Shown: positions 34,001 to 47,089 of the stretch, in pieces | How the letters are laid out: each line of letters begins with the position of its first letter | How positions within the stretch are numbered: the stretch's first letter is position 1 | NCBI GenBank assembly: GCA_015499995.1 | Contig: JADNRV010000104.1 | Span: 124,001 to 188,000 of the forward strand | DNA from: Flammula alnicola | Taxonomy: Eukaryota > Basidiomycota > Agaricomycetes > Agaricales > Strophariaceae | DNA length: 64,000 nt | Reading direction: 5' to 3' | Made by a program: the position numbers and the translations under genes | Notes under the pieces: generated by a model | The model's input: the letters and a program-made list of their open reading frames with translations, nothing else | The model's database searches: none | What the model was told of the DNA's origin: nothing

Positions 34001-37000
34001 TGGATGCCCGAACATTGCTCTATGCTATTTCCGGGCCCCCTTTGTCTTGGTTAACAAACAGCTTTTACTCCATTATGTATTCCTACCAATATAATACAAA
34101 GGTCGCACGTTGTCTTAAAGCGGTATATAAATCACTTTCTCACTACTACATATGAGTTCACCTATCTGTTTGACTTATCTTGGAGCTGTGGGAAGTCCGC
34201 GGCCGCCTCTGACTGCGCCCTCGTGCGAGTTGTGGTGCAACGTCCACGCCTTTCCTTAGTTGTCAGGCAGTCGATGGCGTTTAGACAACGATTTGGATTC
34301 TCCGTCCAGGGACAGGAAACCGTACACGATAGAGACGCTTCTCGCTGGCTTTGACTCCGACACCCTTGACAGCACCCTGGGCCTTGCGAAGCTGTGGTTC
34401 GGGGCCATATTCGCGACGAAGCACTAGTCGGGAGGGTTACATTTACGCGTATTTGTGTGAATCTCAGGCTTTCTTCTCTTGTTAGCCGACACTGCCTAGG
34501 CGGCCTAGCATTCACAGCTGCTAGAACTTGGAATCCCTAAGGGGGAATTTCAGACCCAGTAAGCGAACAAATATGCGAAGGAGTGTCAATCCATCGGCAT
34601 GTATAATGTGACCGGACTGCACTGAATGATCAATGACGGCAATAAACAACGACAAAATACTAACTATCGACAAGCATAACGATAAGCCTTTCAGTCGTGT
34701 ATGACAACGACGGGACTGGTATTAGAGGGAAGTAAGTTGGTCCTGGCAGGCATAATGCATAACTCGGCAGACGGCAACCACACTCGGCGTGCGCCACATT
34801 CACCAAGTCATCATGATGGCGATCGCCAAATATTTGTGGTTTCATGTTATCCGTGATTTGGGCAAAGATTCTGGTCTCAAAAGCCCTCACATACTGTATG
34901 TACCCATTGTGGGATGAGTAGTCTGGAAGAACCAAATATCATCTTCCCCACCCGTCACGGCCCGGGCGATGTATGATGTGTTTTCCTCTCGAATCCATGA
35001 ATCTCTCACACCCAACGTCGGTGTCAAAATCCAGCAAGTTCTAAATTGTGCCAGGTGACTACAATGCAATTAACCCGTTTACTCAAGCGCCTCGGGATAC
35101 GATTCACCGCCAATAACATCCGAAAAAGACCGTAGAAGCACTTACTCAAATTCAAAGGTCTACATATACTGGACCCGACATACTGAAGCCAGCGCACTCT
35201 GACAAGCTTCTTCTACTCGAGTTTAAATTGTCTGGAGGATCCTGCCAACCTCCCCGCCTAAACAATGCTTAAAATTACCTCATTTTGAGGTCTCGTGCTG
35301 CTAACCCCTACCCTATGTAGACTTTACGGCTGAAGAGCTGACAGAACGATCAAATATTTCAAAGTGTGAAGTACCACTTGTAGAACAAACTCTGTGCTTC
35401 ATTGAAGTTGGCCTCCTAGTCAATCGATTCTCTTCTATATCCGCCCATGGGCAGCCTGGGCTAAACCTGACCTCCTAGAATCATTTATCCTTACCCGAAT
35501 GTGTGTACAGACGCGCCTCATTATCTTCTGTTTACTTGTCATATGACGAGTGTTCTTCATCAAGCAAGTAACAGACGATGTTGGAGATTAATGCAGCCCA
35601 ACGGTGTGGCCGTAATGTGCGGTCTCGATGTTAGGGTTTCTCACCGCATATCTTCAAACTTATTTCATACAGCACTGACGTCAAAGGTCCCGAAAACATT
35701 ACTTTTGCCCTCGTACAACTAGATGCGTAGCTAACAAATTCTCGTAATAAGTGACTTCCAGCAGCAACCCCTTTACGACTTTAGGTATCAAGAAATATAG
35801 ACAGACATCATCAAACCGACAAGGGCGGTCATTTGAAGATGTATGAGGAACGTTTAGGAGTTCATACTAGGCAGGCCGCAGTAAGGTTGAGCTCTCTTTC
35901 GCCGCCAGCGCTGATCTTATGTTGGAGTGAATGGCCGCGGTAGTGGTACTACAGTACCATTTCTCGAGAACTAACCCCGGATGTTCTCAGCAAATACGCT
36001 GTTTGCGCTGAAAGACTATATCTGTGCTACGGTTAGAGGCCCAGAGGCATATATCTGGGAGATTGAAAGGTTAGCTCTTACATACTGTCTGCACTTTACA
36101 AGGGAAAGGTATCCTCCTGACTTCAAGTTTGGTCATTCGCCTTCGACCGCTCTTACAGGGGAAATTTCTAATAGAAGACGAAGTATGTTGAACCTTGGAT
36201 TACATAGTAGATCGATTGGCAGTCCTCAGGGTTAAGGGCATGTAATGTCCTTGAGCTGCACCGATTTGGATCAACTTTCTCTCAAGATTAACACATATTT
36301 AGAAATTTGTTGGGTGCGTTTCGCCGGTGGCGCAAGGGAATGTCACAGCCAAGATTGAAATCACTCATAGAACCAGATCCTGGTTCCCTCAAACTGCTTA
36401 CGGGACCGAACAGAGGTCTTACCGTCACTATTCCCGGGTTCCAGCCAACGTGGTCAGTTCCTTCTGCAGAATAGCAATTAGATCTGCAATGCAAAATACC
36501 GAAAGAGACTAGATCAGGATTGCAAGTTGTGCTTAACACATTTATGTATGTTGACTTGTCCTCAATGGCTAGATTATTCAGTGGAATATAACATGAAAGC
36601 CATCCGACCTGCCGATGATGCTTTCGTTATCCGTAAAGGACCGTCGCCCAAGGATCACCTGCGGTGGAGGCGATCAACTATAGGGTCTAGGCGGGTAAAC
36701 TGTTAAGGTAGGTACTTCCAAGTAGTGACGTGTAAAATACGACGTTCAAAATAGGATATGGAGGCCAGGTGATATGTAACGCCACAGCATCGACAGGTCT
36801 AATAGTAAAGAACGAATTCGAACATTCGGGGAGAAGCCGTCACTGGCCCCGCCGTGGATGTCGGGTTGCCGAGGTGGGAATAAGTAAGAATGACGAAAGG
36901 AGCGGAAGAAAAGATTGACACTGCTATCAACCTCGAATATCTCTAACTCTCATGTCTCTCTGTAGCAGTAAGACGAGGAACACAAGTCGGTGATTCCTTG

Positions 37001-39086
37001 ACGTCTGACCCTCACCGAGGCCAAATTTCAACCTGTTCTGGCACAGTGCGCGGTAGCAACAACCTGAGAAGCGAAATGGAAGCTGGTGGGCTGACCGCCA
37101 ATGCTAGAAAGTCGCAAAGCTGCAATAATCAGGAGATCGCGCTTAGATCTGACCTTGTTTTGCTGTAGCCGGGTCATCGGGACGGCAGAGCGCAGATCAT
37201 GGCATGGAAATGCTCATTCTCATTGTCGCCGGTATGCTGATCCACTCAAGTTTGGTAGCCCTCGTTGAGCCTTTGAGCTTGAGATTGATGGATATTTTTC
37301 GAATCTTCTAAACAGCGAAATTGCGTAAGAATGGTAAAGGCGCAGGAATCCATCTTTTTACGCTGGAGAAACGACAATTACCAGCCAAAGCCCAACCGAA
37401 CTCCACCATGTGGATGTCAGTACCCAGCATCCCGCGAGCCTTGTATACTCGAGTAGATTATTCGCTTGCGAGAAGTTCGTCACCGCTTAGGATGGGGCGA
37501 CAATGATGGAAGATGTCGATGAGCTAAGGTACCAGAGTGATATGAATGGGGGTGAGAAAAGATGAGAAATCATAGGAGGAGAATCTTCTGCGAAATTCAA
37601 TCACTCGGCGACCTCGGCGTTCTATTTCCGAATCCCACTAGGGTGCCAAGCAATTGATCGTCGTGTCCCCCACCTCTGTGACTGACACAAATGAGCATGT
37701 AACCTCGTACTTACAGACAGTAACAGAACATGAAAGTCTGCGTTGGCTGTTTTCGCTATGAGCTCACGTAGATAATACACAGCCATAAATACATAATAAA
37801 GTAAAATAGCCTTGAACATCGAGGATATCCAAGTTTTTTGGGGAGGGATAAACCTAATAAAGGTTTAAACCGACTCGAAATGGCCGCTCAATACATATGA
37901 CCTGTGAAAAGAGGGTCCGAGTGAGCAAAAGACTCCCGATCGAGGAGCAGTCACGTCGAGTAAATAAAACAGAAACAGAAAAGCAGAAAGGATAAAGGTG
38001 AAGAAGGGGATGGTGGGCGGGGCAAAAGAAAGAATATTTGAGCTGAAAAGTGACCTGGATTCTTGGTCCAGACGATTTTCTGCGCGTGGTGAGACGCAAA
38101 GAAGTGTGGTCTCACACGCTGACTCAGCACGCAGACTTCACTCTGAGTTCTCTGACTCATTCTTTGCCAGTCACACAGACACTCAACTTTCACCTATTCT
38201 CTATTGATTATGAGGTGACAGCCGCAGAATTTATTCTTAATTGCGTATGTGTCTCATGTTTTCCGAGCCTTTTCGTCAAGCGTTCGTAACAACTGCAAAT
38301 CAACTCGCAGAAGCCTCAACAATATCAGCAAGTACGTGGGGAAACGCTATATTTGAAGCGACTATTGTTGTATTTTTGCACTGAACTGATCTCTATCTCT
38401 TATGCGAAGCATGTTTGTAGACACAAGCCTCAACGAACTTGTTCTATTCTCGTGTCACTTGAATATTGACAGCTGGGAAGGTTTGACCAAGCCAACCTAA
38501 CGGTCATTTGAGGGGTGAGCGCTTGAGCTGCTATTGTTGTCTACGAGAGCCGGCCGTATACGCAGCTTACAAGCAAAGGTCAGATACAGCTCGTTCCTCG
38601 GTGTTCCCATTTTGCGCCTTAAGATCCAGTTGCGGTCAATCATAAAGTAATCTCGGAGCTTCCTGACTTTCTGATGTACAATGAAGCAAATCTCGAAAAT
38701 AAATTCGGCATGTATTTTTGCAGGATGTTAACTAGCTGACGACAGTACCATCAACGTAACGCCAAAGCAGCAATGACAAACCCGAACATTCGAACCCGAC
38801 CGACTCACTGGAAATCACAAGCAAAAGCTGTTGAGATTTTTAATTGCTTTGACTTGGATTTTGACGTGGGGAGTAACAGAATGGACTTCTGTAAATCAAG
38901 AGGGGTGTACTTAACTTGTCAGTGTCATTGTGGTGGCAACAAAACGTAACCTATAGCCGAAGCCGGCGGCGTGGCAGATGCCAGATGGTGGTGGCAGGTG
39001 GTGCGGCATTGTCGAGCGATGCTATGTAGCTTGTCGCAAATAATTCATCATTTTATTCCTATGGATATCAGTGAAACATCGTCCAA
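31021..39086. other. About 8 kb with no recognised gene
   Basis: Only short, overlapping frames on both strands. None shows a family motif or an exon chain I could follow. A minus-strand piece near 34430-34290 (YGPEPQLRKAQGAVKGVGVK) has coding-like composition but no recognised family. Otherwise base composition is even and I see no long repeats. It looks like old, decayed intergenic or transposon-derived DNA. Confidence 0.5.
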
Positions 39087-40940
39087 CTACATCCACGCAG
39101 AAGCTTCTTCTTCTGCTCGTTTCCATTCCTCCGTGATTATGGAAAGAGCAACTTCTTTCATAGGTTGGAGAAGAAATTCGAACAGACGCGGGTGGCCAAC
39201 GAGGCTATCAATAAAGTCGTCTGTGGATGGTAGCATTGCCATACCTTTCTCATCCAATGGGGGAGAGATATCGAACGCCCACAGTATCCTGACGGTGCGA
39301 GGACAAGAAAAATGAGTCAGGTAATAACAAGGGGAAGAAGGCAATACCTTGTTACAGCAATTAATAATGACTTCTGTGCAATGTGCACACCGGGACATAT
39401 TCGGCGTCCGAAGCCAAAGAAAAGGTAGGATGAGGAGATGAACCAAATTCCCGTCAGCAAGGTACCTTTCCGGTCTAAATTCCTCAGGCGATGAAACGTC
39501 TGTGCCACACTATATGTTAGTAGCTTGTTACTTGATATCATAACAACGGAAGAAAAATATACCTACCTCTTCATCTTTACTCATTGCACTAAGTAGAAAA
39601 CATCAGATTGCGTCCACGAGATGATAAAGAGCATACTAGGTATTGGAATAAAATGTATTACCACTGACTCGGGATGAACATCTCATCCTCATATATGACA
39701 TCCGTGATAACACTATGAGGTAGAGCCAGCGGTGCAGTTGGAGGCCGTCGAGAGCTAAAACATATAAGATGGTTTCCGAAATATCTTACCAAGTTAACGT
39801 GTGCAGATACGTAGAGACCTCATAATTGCCTTGATGACTGCCCCCGTGTAGGCTAAGGAACCCCTCTCGTAAATTCGGGCAGGCGACTGGAGCCCACGAG
39901 GGCGTCGATTTCGTCTTGTGCCTCTTCATGGCCACTGGATAACGGAGCGTTGCCACTAAATGGTTTATAGGTAGTTCAATTAAATAACTAAAAGGCACCA
40001 AAGCTTACGAAAGAACACCTCTGGTGTTGAAATCGTTTGAGAAGAGATATTCAAACCTTTGCCATATCAGAACAGAAAAAACCATACAGCGCTCACCTGG
40101 CGTAGAAATAGCATATGCGATCTCAATCTCGTTCAAGCCGAAATCGGCGTCCTTCTCCAGAGCGTTTCTTGTAATCGACGGCGAGTAAAGTTCCGTTTCT
40201 ATTTTCCGCCGCGCTTCGGGCGCGTACCAGGACCATTGGAGCAAATGCTATTTCACAACTGGTTAACGAGGGATAATCTGAAAGCGTTACTGGAAGCTTA
40301 AGTAGAACGAGCCACTAATGTATACTTAGATTTAAGATAGCAATCGTTACAGGGAGAGACAGAACGACCCACAGATTCGACTATATATTTTCCTGGAGTG
40401 CTAACACGAGATTTAGGAATTAGATGCCGGTGGTAGAACGAGTTGCATACCTAAATCTAGATATCATCCCAGGGAAGGTAATTCATATATCTCGTGAACT
40501 GAGAACGATAGAATACAAATCTTCAGAAAGCGTCAGTGGAATTATGTATGTAGACAGCGCAACATCAACTTACTTGCATTCGTTTCCTGATTGGCGAGTA
40601 CAAGTGGATCTTCGTGGGTTTGGATTCTTCGCCCATACCCGACGCAAACAACGACGGAAACGGCGAAGCTGGCTCAGTGATACAATTCTGATATCATTTG
40701 CCAATCAGGAACACTAACCGGTGAATATGGAGCACGTATTGGGAGTTATCCTTCTCAACAAGAAGGTCGTGCAGAAGAACCTTGGATTCGATGGATTGGA
40801 AGCGCTCGTATGTGCGAGAGGCATCGACTCTCATAGCGGTATGCATGAGCTGTGTGTGATTCAAGCGATCGTGAGTACTTCACTCTCACCGACAGTGAAG
40901 GATTGAGCAGAATCTACTTACAGATCTCCAATTTCGCGAT
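39087..40940 (-). pseudogene. Cytochrome P450 pseudogene, copy 1
   Basis: P450 mono-oxygenase pieces occur in order on the minus strand: YERFQSIESKVLLHDLL (about 40830), IQTHEDPLVLANQETN (about 40640), NALEKDADFGLNEIEIAYA (about 40150), DEIDALVGSSRLPEF (about 39920), FRPERYLADG, the heme loop FGFGRRICPGVH (about 39410, matching FxxGxRxCxG with the Cys ligand), and the C-terminal ILWAFDISPPLDEKG to the stop at 39087. The frame changes between DEIDALVGSS and SLAYTGAVIKAIMR and again just before the heme loop (near 39437), so no continuous product is possible. The membrane anchor exon is not seen. A related copy lies at 52.3-54.3 kb in the same orientation. This resembles agaricomycete microsomal P450s; the subfamily cannot be named from this. 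Confidence 0.85.
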
Positions 40941-41419
40941 CGCGTTCCTTACGGCATATTAACCCCTCACATATTGCCAGAGAGTATTTCTCCTCTGCTC
41001 CGCGTTTTGTTTAGGTACTTTCTTCGCGCCCTGAGAAATTAAGTTGCTTATCCCATGATGTTGCGTGGCCTGCTCGAGTAAATCCGTCCCGCTTTTCGAG
41101 CAGGTGGATCACAACCTTGATGGTTCCCAATACTTTCAATTCAATGCTTCATTAGACAGTTAAACCTCGTCTAGTTTGAATGGAACATACCGACAACTAG
41201 AGTCTTCCCTTACTAAAATGAGAAATAAGACCTAAACACCTAAGGATCTCAGAGACATACGACTAAGGATAACTTCCGCTCGACTTACGGAATCGCTTGC
41301 GTAAGGCAGTGAAACTCTTCAAGGGAGGTAGACCAGACTGCAGCCCCACATTAATGTGCAAAAACAGCGTGGACGGGCGGGAGCTTGCGGTGGTGCCTCA
41401 GTAAACCATGACATCGTAG

Positions 41420-41686
41420 TACTGTACCATTTCATTCAATTCGGCAGGGCCCGTGACCCGTGACATCGCTGCCGAAATTTTAATTTCGGCACCCTCGAAA
41501 ACTGGCCGTGACACGCGCAAATTTTTCGGCAATATAGCGCCGCAGGCCGTGAAAATTTTCTACATTTAGCGTGTTCCACCAAGTGGTTTCGGCACCCGGC
41601 AAAAATCGCCGTGACAATCGTGACATTTCGGCGTTGTGGAAGGCCCCGTGACGCGTGACTGCTGAATTGAATGAAATGGTACAGTA
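41420..41686. mobile_element. 267-bp miniature inverted-repeat element
   Basis: The left end TACTGTACCATTTCATTCAA is the exact inverse of the right end (TTGAATGAAATGGTACAGTA, 41667-41686). The match continues as TTCGGCAG against TTCAGCAG and GTGACSCGTGAC. TAG flanks both sides as a possible 3-bp target duplication. Inside is a perfect hairpin TGCCGAAATT / AATTTCGGCA at 41470-41491. It is non-coding. Confidence 0.75.
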
Positions 41687-42262
41687 TAGACGACAACAGC
41701 TAGGATCGCCGCTGGAATCAACATCGTCGTTGTATGGAATGTGTGTGTGTCAATACCACTGACCGCTCGGAGTTCTTGCGACGCCCGAGAAGGTGGGAAA
41801 AGGTTGGCATAATTTTGAGGGGTTCTATGCACAGTTAAAAACGTCGTCAGTAGAACAATTAAATCATTCGTGACGCGGAATCGGCACGTGATCGCATGGC
41901 TGTGCTCTAAATTTGGCAGAAAGTGGATACGCAAACAACAATGCTGCAGGAGCATGGATTCGGAAAGCCAACCTCAACTTAACTGACCGCAACATTTCTA
42001 ACGGATATGCAAACGTGCCACAGTACTAACCGACACAGGTCCACGTATCTGAAGATTTATATGCCAACATGGTTGGAATAGTCTCCTTGATTATATGAAA
42101 ATCCGACTGGGCATTGGAGCCCTTAAGAAGTTGTCGCTCCAAGCCTCCACCTAGCATTGCGTACCTCGTGTGCTGCGCTTCGAAACCATATTGGTTCAAC
42201 TTACCACTCGTCGCGACCACGGAGGCCGCATTCTACCTGTTTGTATACCTTCCTAGGCGCTC
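41687..42262. other. Intergenic, no recognised gene
   Basis: Short frames only; presumably contains the former promoter of the hydrolase relic that starts at 42263. Confidence 0.3.
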
Positions 42263-44230
42263 ATGTCTTCAATCGGTGAGTTAACATCAATTCATATCGG
42301 AAGTCACGCCACCCACTAGACCGTCGAGAGTAGCCACCTAGCCACCCTCCTCCTACACTTACACGTGTACGAACGACAGCTCATCTTCAATAGATGCATA
42401 GAAGCAGGGAGACCTGGCTCTTCTACAGACGCCCCATACCCAACTGGATGGTTTCTTCCGAATAATACCACGCCAAAGAGAGAGGACGTCATTGATTGGC
42501 TCCTCTGGGCACTTTTCTCCTCGTCGCGAGAAGAAACCAGCATCGAGGACTACAGGGAATAATTGGAGGGATATCTCAAGGAAATAGAGAATTTTTTTGG
42601 AAAGGAACTGGATGGAGGGCATTCCAGCGGGGATCGCTTACGCAGGATGAGAATCACCCTTGATCCCGTACTCATGTTACATAGACCACTGACTTGGTAC
42701 ATGGTAGATCTGCCTCTTCCATTCTGATCATGTACTGATTGATGCTTTTTCAGGTCGTTGCTCTGGTTGATGCGTATACCTCAGTCGTGCTCGCATACCT
42801 TGGACTCAAGCACTACACGCCTTGTGAACCAGAGTGGGGGCGAACATTTCCACCCAGGCCTGTTCTTTATTTCCTCTCGCGATCTGCGCCTCGTGGCGTA
42901 GTCACTCCATACTGGTATCCACCGCATACCTCAGCATCGAAACTTCCGATTGTATTTCTACATGACATCGGTGTGCGTCCCACAATTTCTTCGTGACATT
43001 CCCAATAGATCACATATGTCCAGCAGATTGGTCTATACCCATATATCTCATCCATTCGCTCTATTATTTATGGTGGACATTCGGATGTCGGAATTCTTCT
43101 TCCTGGAATGATGTCCATCTGCATGCACATGACTCCCTGCTCGGTACCACCACGCAGGCAGATGCTCGCATCTTTGTACCTCATTCTAGAGTCATCACGA
43201 GAGGAAGAGGAAGTCGTTCTTCTTGCGGAACGCGAGCTTCATCCGTGGAAGACACCGATGCTGAAATTCGTAGACCACTTATAAGTGCTCAATGCGAAAC
43301 GTTAGCACCAGAGAGCCGAAGAACAGGATGGGATCGTGTCTTGCTATGTGCACATTCTTACGGGACTTTTGTCGCGGGCTAGATCGTTCGAGAGGTGTCG
43401 ATACTGACCTCATCGAGAAATCTACCTCTGGTTCGATGGAGCCTTTCGTTTCTGCTGCGGTAGAAATGACTCCTGGTAGTTGCCTAGCGAAGAAAATCGC
43501 TCATCTCGTTCTTGTCGACCCCGTTCCCATCCTCCTGTCCAGCACAGCAGTCGCACACAATTTCTTGTATCGCCAACCATCCACCGTTTGCCGTCACACG
43601 CTAGGCAGTGCCCACGACTGCAGTCTCGGGGCAGGCCTTTCTCTGCCCACAACTTCGTCGCCTGAAAGCGTGCCTCTGACGAAGCTGCCCCAACCCTCTT
43701 GATTTTCCTCCGCGTCGGCATGGCAACTGTGGTATTTCGCCAGTCGAGATGCGGATATAGCTCGCACCCTATACCGCGCTTTCTTTTGGATGGAGGGTGG
43801 GATATGGCGCGAGGAAATCGGGGCTTTTGTGAATGGCGATGGTATTGAAGAGTCGACGAATGGGGTTGTTAGGCGGAAGGGAAGGAATGTGGCCGTTGTT
43901 TTGGGTGGAATGGACTAGATCGTACCGTCTGAAGCTATCCGCCATTATTTGACCTGCGAGGTCAAGTGGAAGGAGAATTGGGTTGGGAAGGTAGATCTTT
44001 CTGACAGTGAACTCGTTGATGAAGAGGAGTTGGGGGTTTGGGGCAGTATCTTGGATGCAGGTCGTGGTGGGGGTGGCGGATATGGAACTTCGTTGTCCGG
44101 GATGGCGGATGCTGAAGGGAAGTTGGAGGTGCTTTTCAATCCGCGACTGGATCATGCCGTGATTTTCGATGATCCGAGGTGGACAAGCCCGTTGACAGAG
44201 GTAGTAAAGCGATACGTTTGGGATTATTGA
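42263..44230 (+). pseudogene. Alpha/beta-hydrolase pseudogene
   Basis: This is a fungal alpha/beta-hydrolase relic. Landmarks: a short first exon ATG TCT TCA ATC G at 42263 before a GT donor, VVALVDAYTSVVLAYLGLKH (about 42753), IVFLHDIG (oxyanion HG-like region), GLYPYISSIRSII, VLLCAHSYGTFVAG with the nucleophile elbow HSYG (about 43350-43378), HLVLVDPVPILL, LWYFASRDADIARTLYR (about 43737), and NPRLDHAVIFDD with the likely catalytic His (about 44140). It is broken by TAA at 42560-42562, TAG at 43380-43382 (where a Trp or similar is expected) and TAG at 43916-43918, plus frame changes near 43275 and 43600-43700. The pieces stay in the right order, so this is decay of a once complete gene. Confidence 0.85.
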
Positions 44231-44723
44231 TGTTTAAACTGTGGTGTTGGACAGCACTTGGCGCTTAGTTGGACTTCGGAATACTAATATCGACTTCGCG
44301 GGTCTCCAAGTTCCGCTTTCTAATGTACATAACGTTTTAGTATTTGAATCTTTGTACTTTACTTCCCATATTGCCACAGAGCGGTCGCCGTGGTGACGTA
44401 GATGATAAGTTCTGTCCATAGGTGTGAATGTGTGCGGATGGATGGGGGAAAGAGTGGATGGGGAGTGGGTTGAATTGGCGTGGGTGTGAGTGGAGGACGG
44501 AAGATCTAAGAGATAAATGTCCGCAGTGGTAGATGAAGCTAAAGACGAGATCGAGGAATGAGGCGCAAGCAAAAAAGAAGGCAGAAAAGAGAAAGCAGAA
44601 AAGAAAGAAACACAAGTCCAACGACGATGCACATTGTCTTCTAAACTGCAAAGGCAGATCACATCATCATCATCCCATTCCCATTCCCGCCTCCAAGGCC
44701 CACGTCCGTCCCGTTCACACCTC

Positions 44724-46505
44724 TCACACCCCACCCATACCGTGCATCCCAGGCATACCCATGCCACCGCTCATACCCATCATTGGCATGCCATTCACGT
44801 TTTCCATACCACCCATATGTCCAGGCCCATGGCCGCCGAAATGCGCCCCACTGCTCATGCTGTGGTGCGGCTCGTACGAAGGTGACCCCCCACCACTAAC
44901 AACGCTCCAACCCCTCTGCCTCATCCCTGGCCCATTAGCATTCACACTAGCAACCGAGGATGCAGGCGACGCCGCCCCGTTACTATGACTGACGGGCGAG
45001 CCGTATTGGCTCGACGCCCCGCTGGTGTTAACCCCCCCTGAGTGCAGGTGCCCGTTCCCCGACACAGGGCTGAGCGAGCTGGGCGAGCCGGAGCCGGAGT
45101 CGCCACTACCGGAGGTTGATGGTCTGTTTCCATTCCCATTTGCATTGAAAGGGAAGCCGGATGCCGTAGCTTGTGGGGTGAATAAATGATGTCGGTTTTG
45201 CTGGTGGGCGTAGGCGTGCTCGTGCTGATTGTGGAGGTGCGGGTGATCAGGATGACCTTCATGGCCAGCATGCTGTGCGCCCCAGTTTTTGTTACCATTA
45301 GCCGCGTACGCGCCTTGTCCCTGGGCTTGGGCATGGGCTTGGGGGAACCCTGCCAGCCCGTTTCCCTAATAAATCGATATAAACAAATCAGCTATGGCGT
45401 TTAAAACCAATCAACTGCATTCGAGTGAATGCGTACCTGATACCCTTGCATATATCCAGATCCGTATTCGAAGCTGCCCATAGGGCCCATCTGCTGTGTG
45501 TGCGGGTCCTGCGGCATCTGCTGTTGCGCATGCTGCTGCGGATGCACGTAGCCCAACTGCACACCCCTGCCCACCTTCTCCTCTACATCCGTATACTCCT
45601 GTTCTCCATATGCACCCACAATCTCCTGCCCATCCTCAAACTCCCCCTCCTCCCCCTCCTCCCCCAGCACCGCCAGCACCTCTTCCAGCTCCCCGCTCAA
45701 CAGCATGCCGAATCCCTCCCCCCTCGCGGGCTCCTCTAGGCGTGGGATCCTCGCACGATTGCGCCACTCGTTGATCTCGCAACGGAGGGCGTCGGCTTCG
45801 TTTTGGAGGAGCTGGAGTTCACGGGAAGCGAGGAGCCTGTACCGCTTAAAGGCGTGCATGTGTGCGATGGAAGAGTTGATAATGCTGAATTTTGAGGGGC
45901 GTTGGATGTGGGAGAGATTTGGGAGGAGGGCGGCGAGGTCCTAAAGGGCGTAAAGAAACGATTGAACGTGAAGGGAAAATAGATAGACGTACGAGGAAGC
46001 GTTCATGCAGGACCTCCCTGCGCTGTCTTTCAACAGCGTTGTGCGTCGCACGGGCCTCGGCGGTATAAGCACGTCGGTTGGGCTTGGGCTTCGTCTGCGC
46101 TGCAGAGGTCACCAATGGTGGTGTGGAGTTGGCGTTGGCGTTGGCGTTGGCGTTGGCGTTGCCCGCGCTGGTGCCTCTCGCAGCGGCTTGGGTGTCGGCG
46201 CGGCTATCAGAGTTGTTATTGATGCCTGCGTTGTTGGTGTTATTATTTCCATTATTGTTGTTATTCGAATTCGCATTGGAAGCGTTGCTGTTGTTGGTAA
46301 AAGCAGGAGACACAGGATGCGCACTCGAGGGGGGCGAGAGTGCAGATATCGCATCCGAGGTCACCCGGTGTTTCTGCGCTTGCCAGAAAATATTGTCATT
46401 CATAGCCAGTTGAACAACGTTGTCTGGGATATCGACAGGTAATTCGAGGACCTTCGAGGAACTACGAACCACCAGACTGATTTTAATGTCGATTTCATTG
46501 ATCAA
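44724..46505 (-). CDS. bHLH transcription factor, copy B, with altered N-terminus
   Basis: Three exons (46505-45993, 45940-45437, 45365-44724) join in frame to 552 residues. The basic region HNAVERQRR (His155, Glu159, Arg163) and DLAALLPNLSHIQRPSKFSI are as in copy A, with introns at identical positions. Asn/Gln-rich linkers, the acidic stretch and GVQLGY and GYMQGYQ are conserved, but overall divergence is large, so the duplication is old. Copy A begins MAMTLPLSP; here the matching place has no ATG, and the frame runs back through ELPVDIPDNVVQLAMNDNIF, a text unrelated to copy A's N-terminus. The start could be Met at 46505 or 46403. The C-terminus ends at GMHGMGGV and lacks copy A's Met-rich tail, which is still visible out of frame down to 44660. 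Confidence 0.8.
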
Positions 46506-47060
46506 GATCCAAGTGACGCATCTTTATTCCCAAAAAACATTCAACCCATGTGAGCACTGGAGAAACGTGTGGACATCGAGAGCAGATCAGGGGCAAAGCT
46601 GAGCACTGAATATTGTAACGTTGAACCCCAATTTCTCTAGCTGTGTCTTCAACTATGTCGTGTAAGTAGTTAAAAATATCGAAGTAAGTAACGAAGATGC
46701 CACAAGGATGTTCATCAAGGGCCGGCTATCGAGGGGAAACCGGAAATTCCCGGCGAACTCAAAACATGCCAAGAACGACTGTACCGTCAATCGAGTCTCT
46801 AACTCTTCGCGATGAGGCTGAGCGGAAAAAAACAGGTATGTCAAAGCATTCCGCAGCTCGAAAGTCCGTCCGAGACGACCCTCTCATGAGTTTTATAGAA
46901 GACGCCCTGAGCGAACGTCCGGACTTTATGCCCATGGGTCATATACCGGTATTTTTCACCCAAAAACAGAACCAGATACAGACAGGGAGATCCAGAAACG
47001 CCAATAACGTACGGAGAACACGGAGGTACATCATCCAATCGAATCTGATGTATATTTTGT
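46410..47060 (+). repeat. Dispersed duplicate Y, copy B (partner at 19735-20690)
   Basis: Shares ordered anchors with the copy near 20 kb (see that entry). Here it overlaps the 5' end of bHLH copy B and runs directly into duplicate X, whereas in copy A the two are apart and inverted relative to each other. Confidence 0.75.
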
Positions 47061-47089
47061 TTTGGATTCGAAAACAGAGGGTTTGGATT

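Noticed and set aside
34290..34450. Minus-strand piece reading YGPEPQLRKAQGAVKGVGVK
   Set aside because: Looks codon-like over about 45 residues but I recognise no family, and no flanking exons could be joined.
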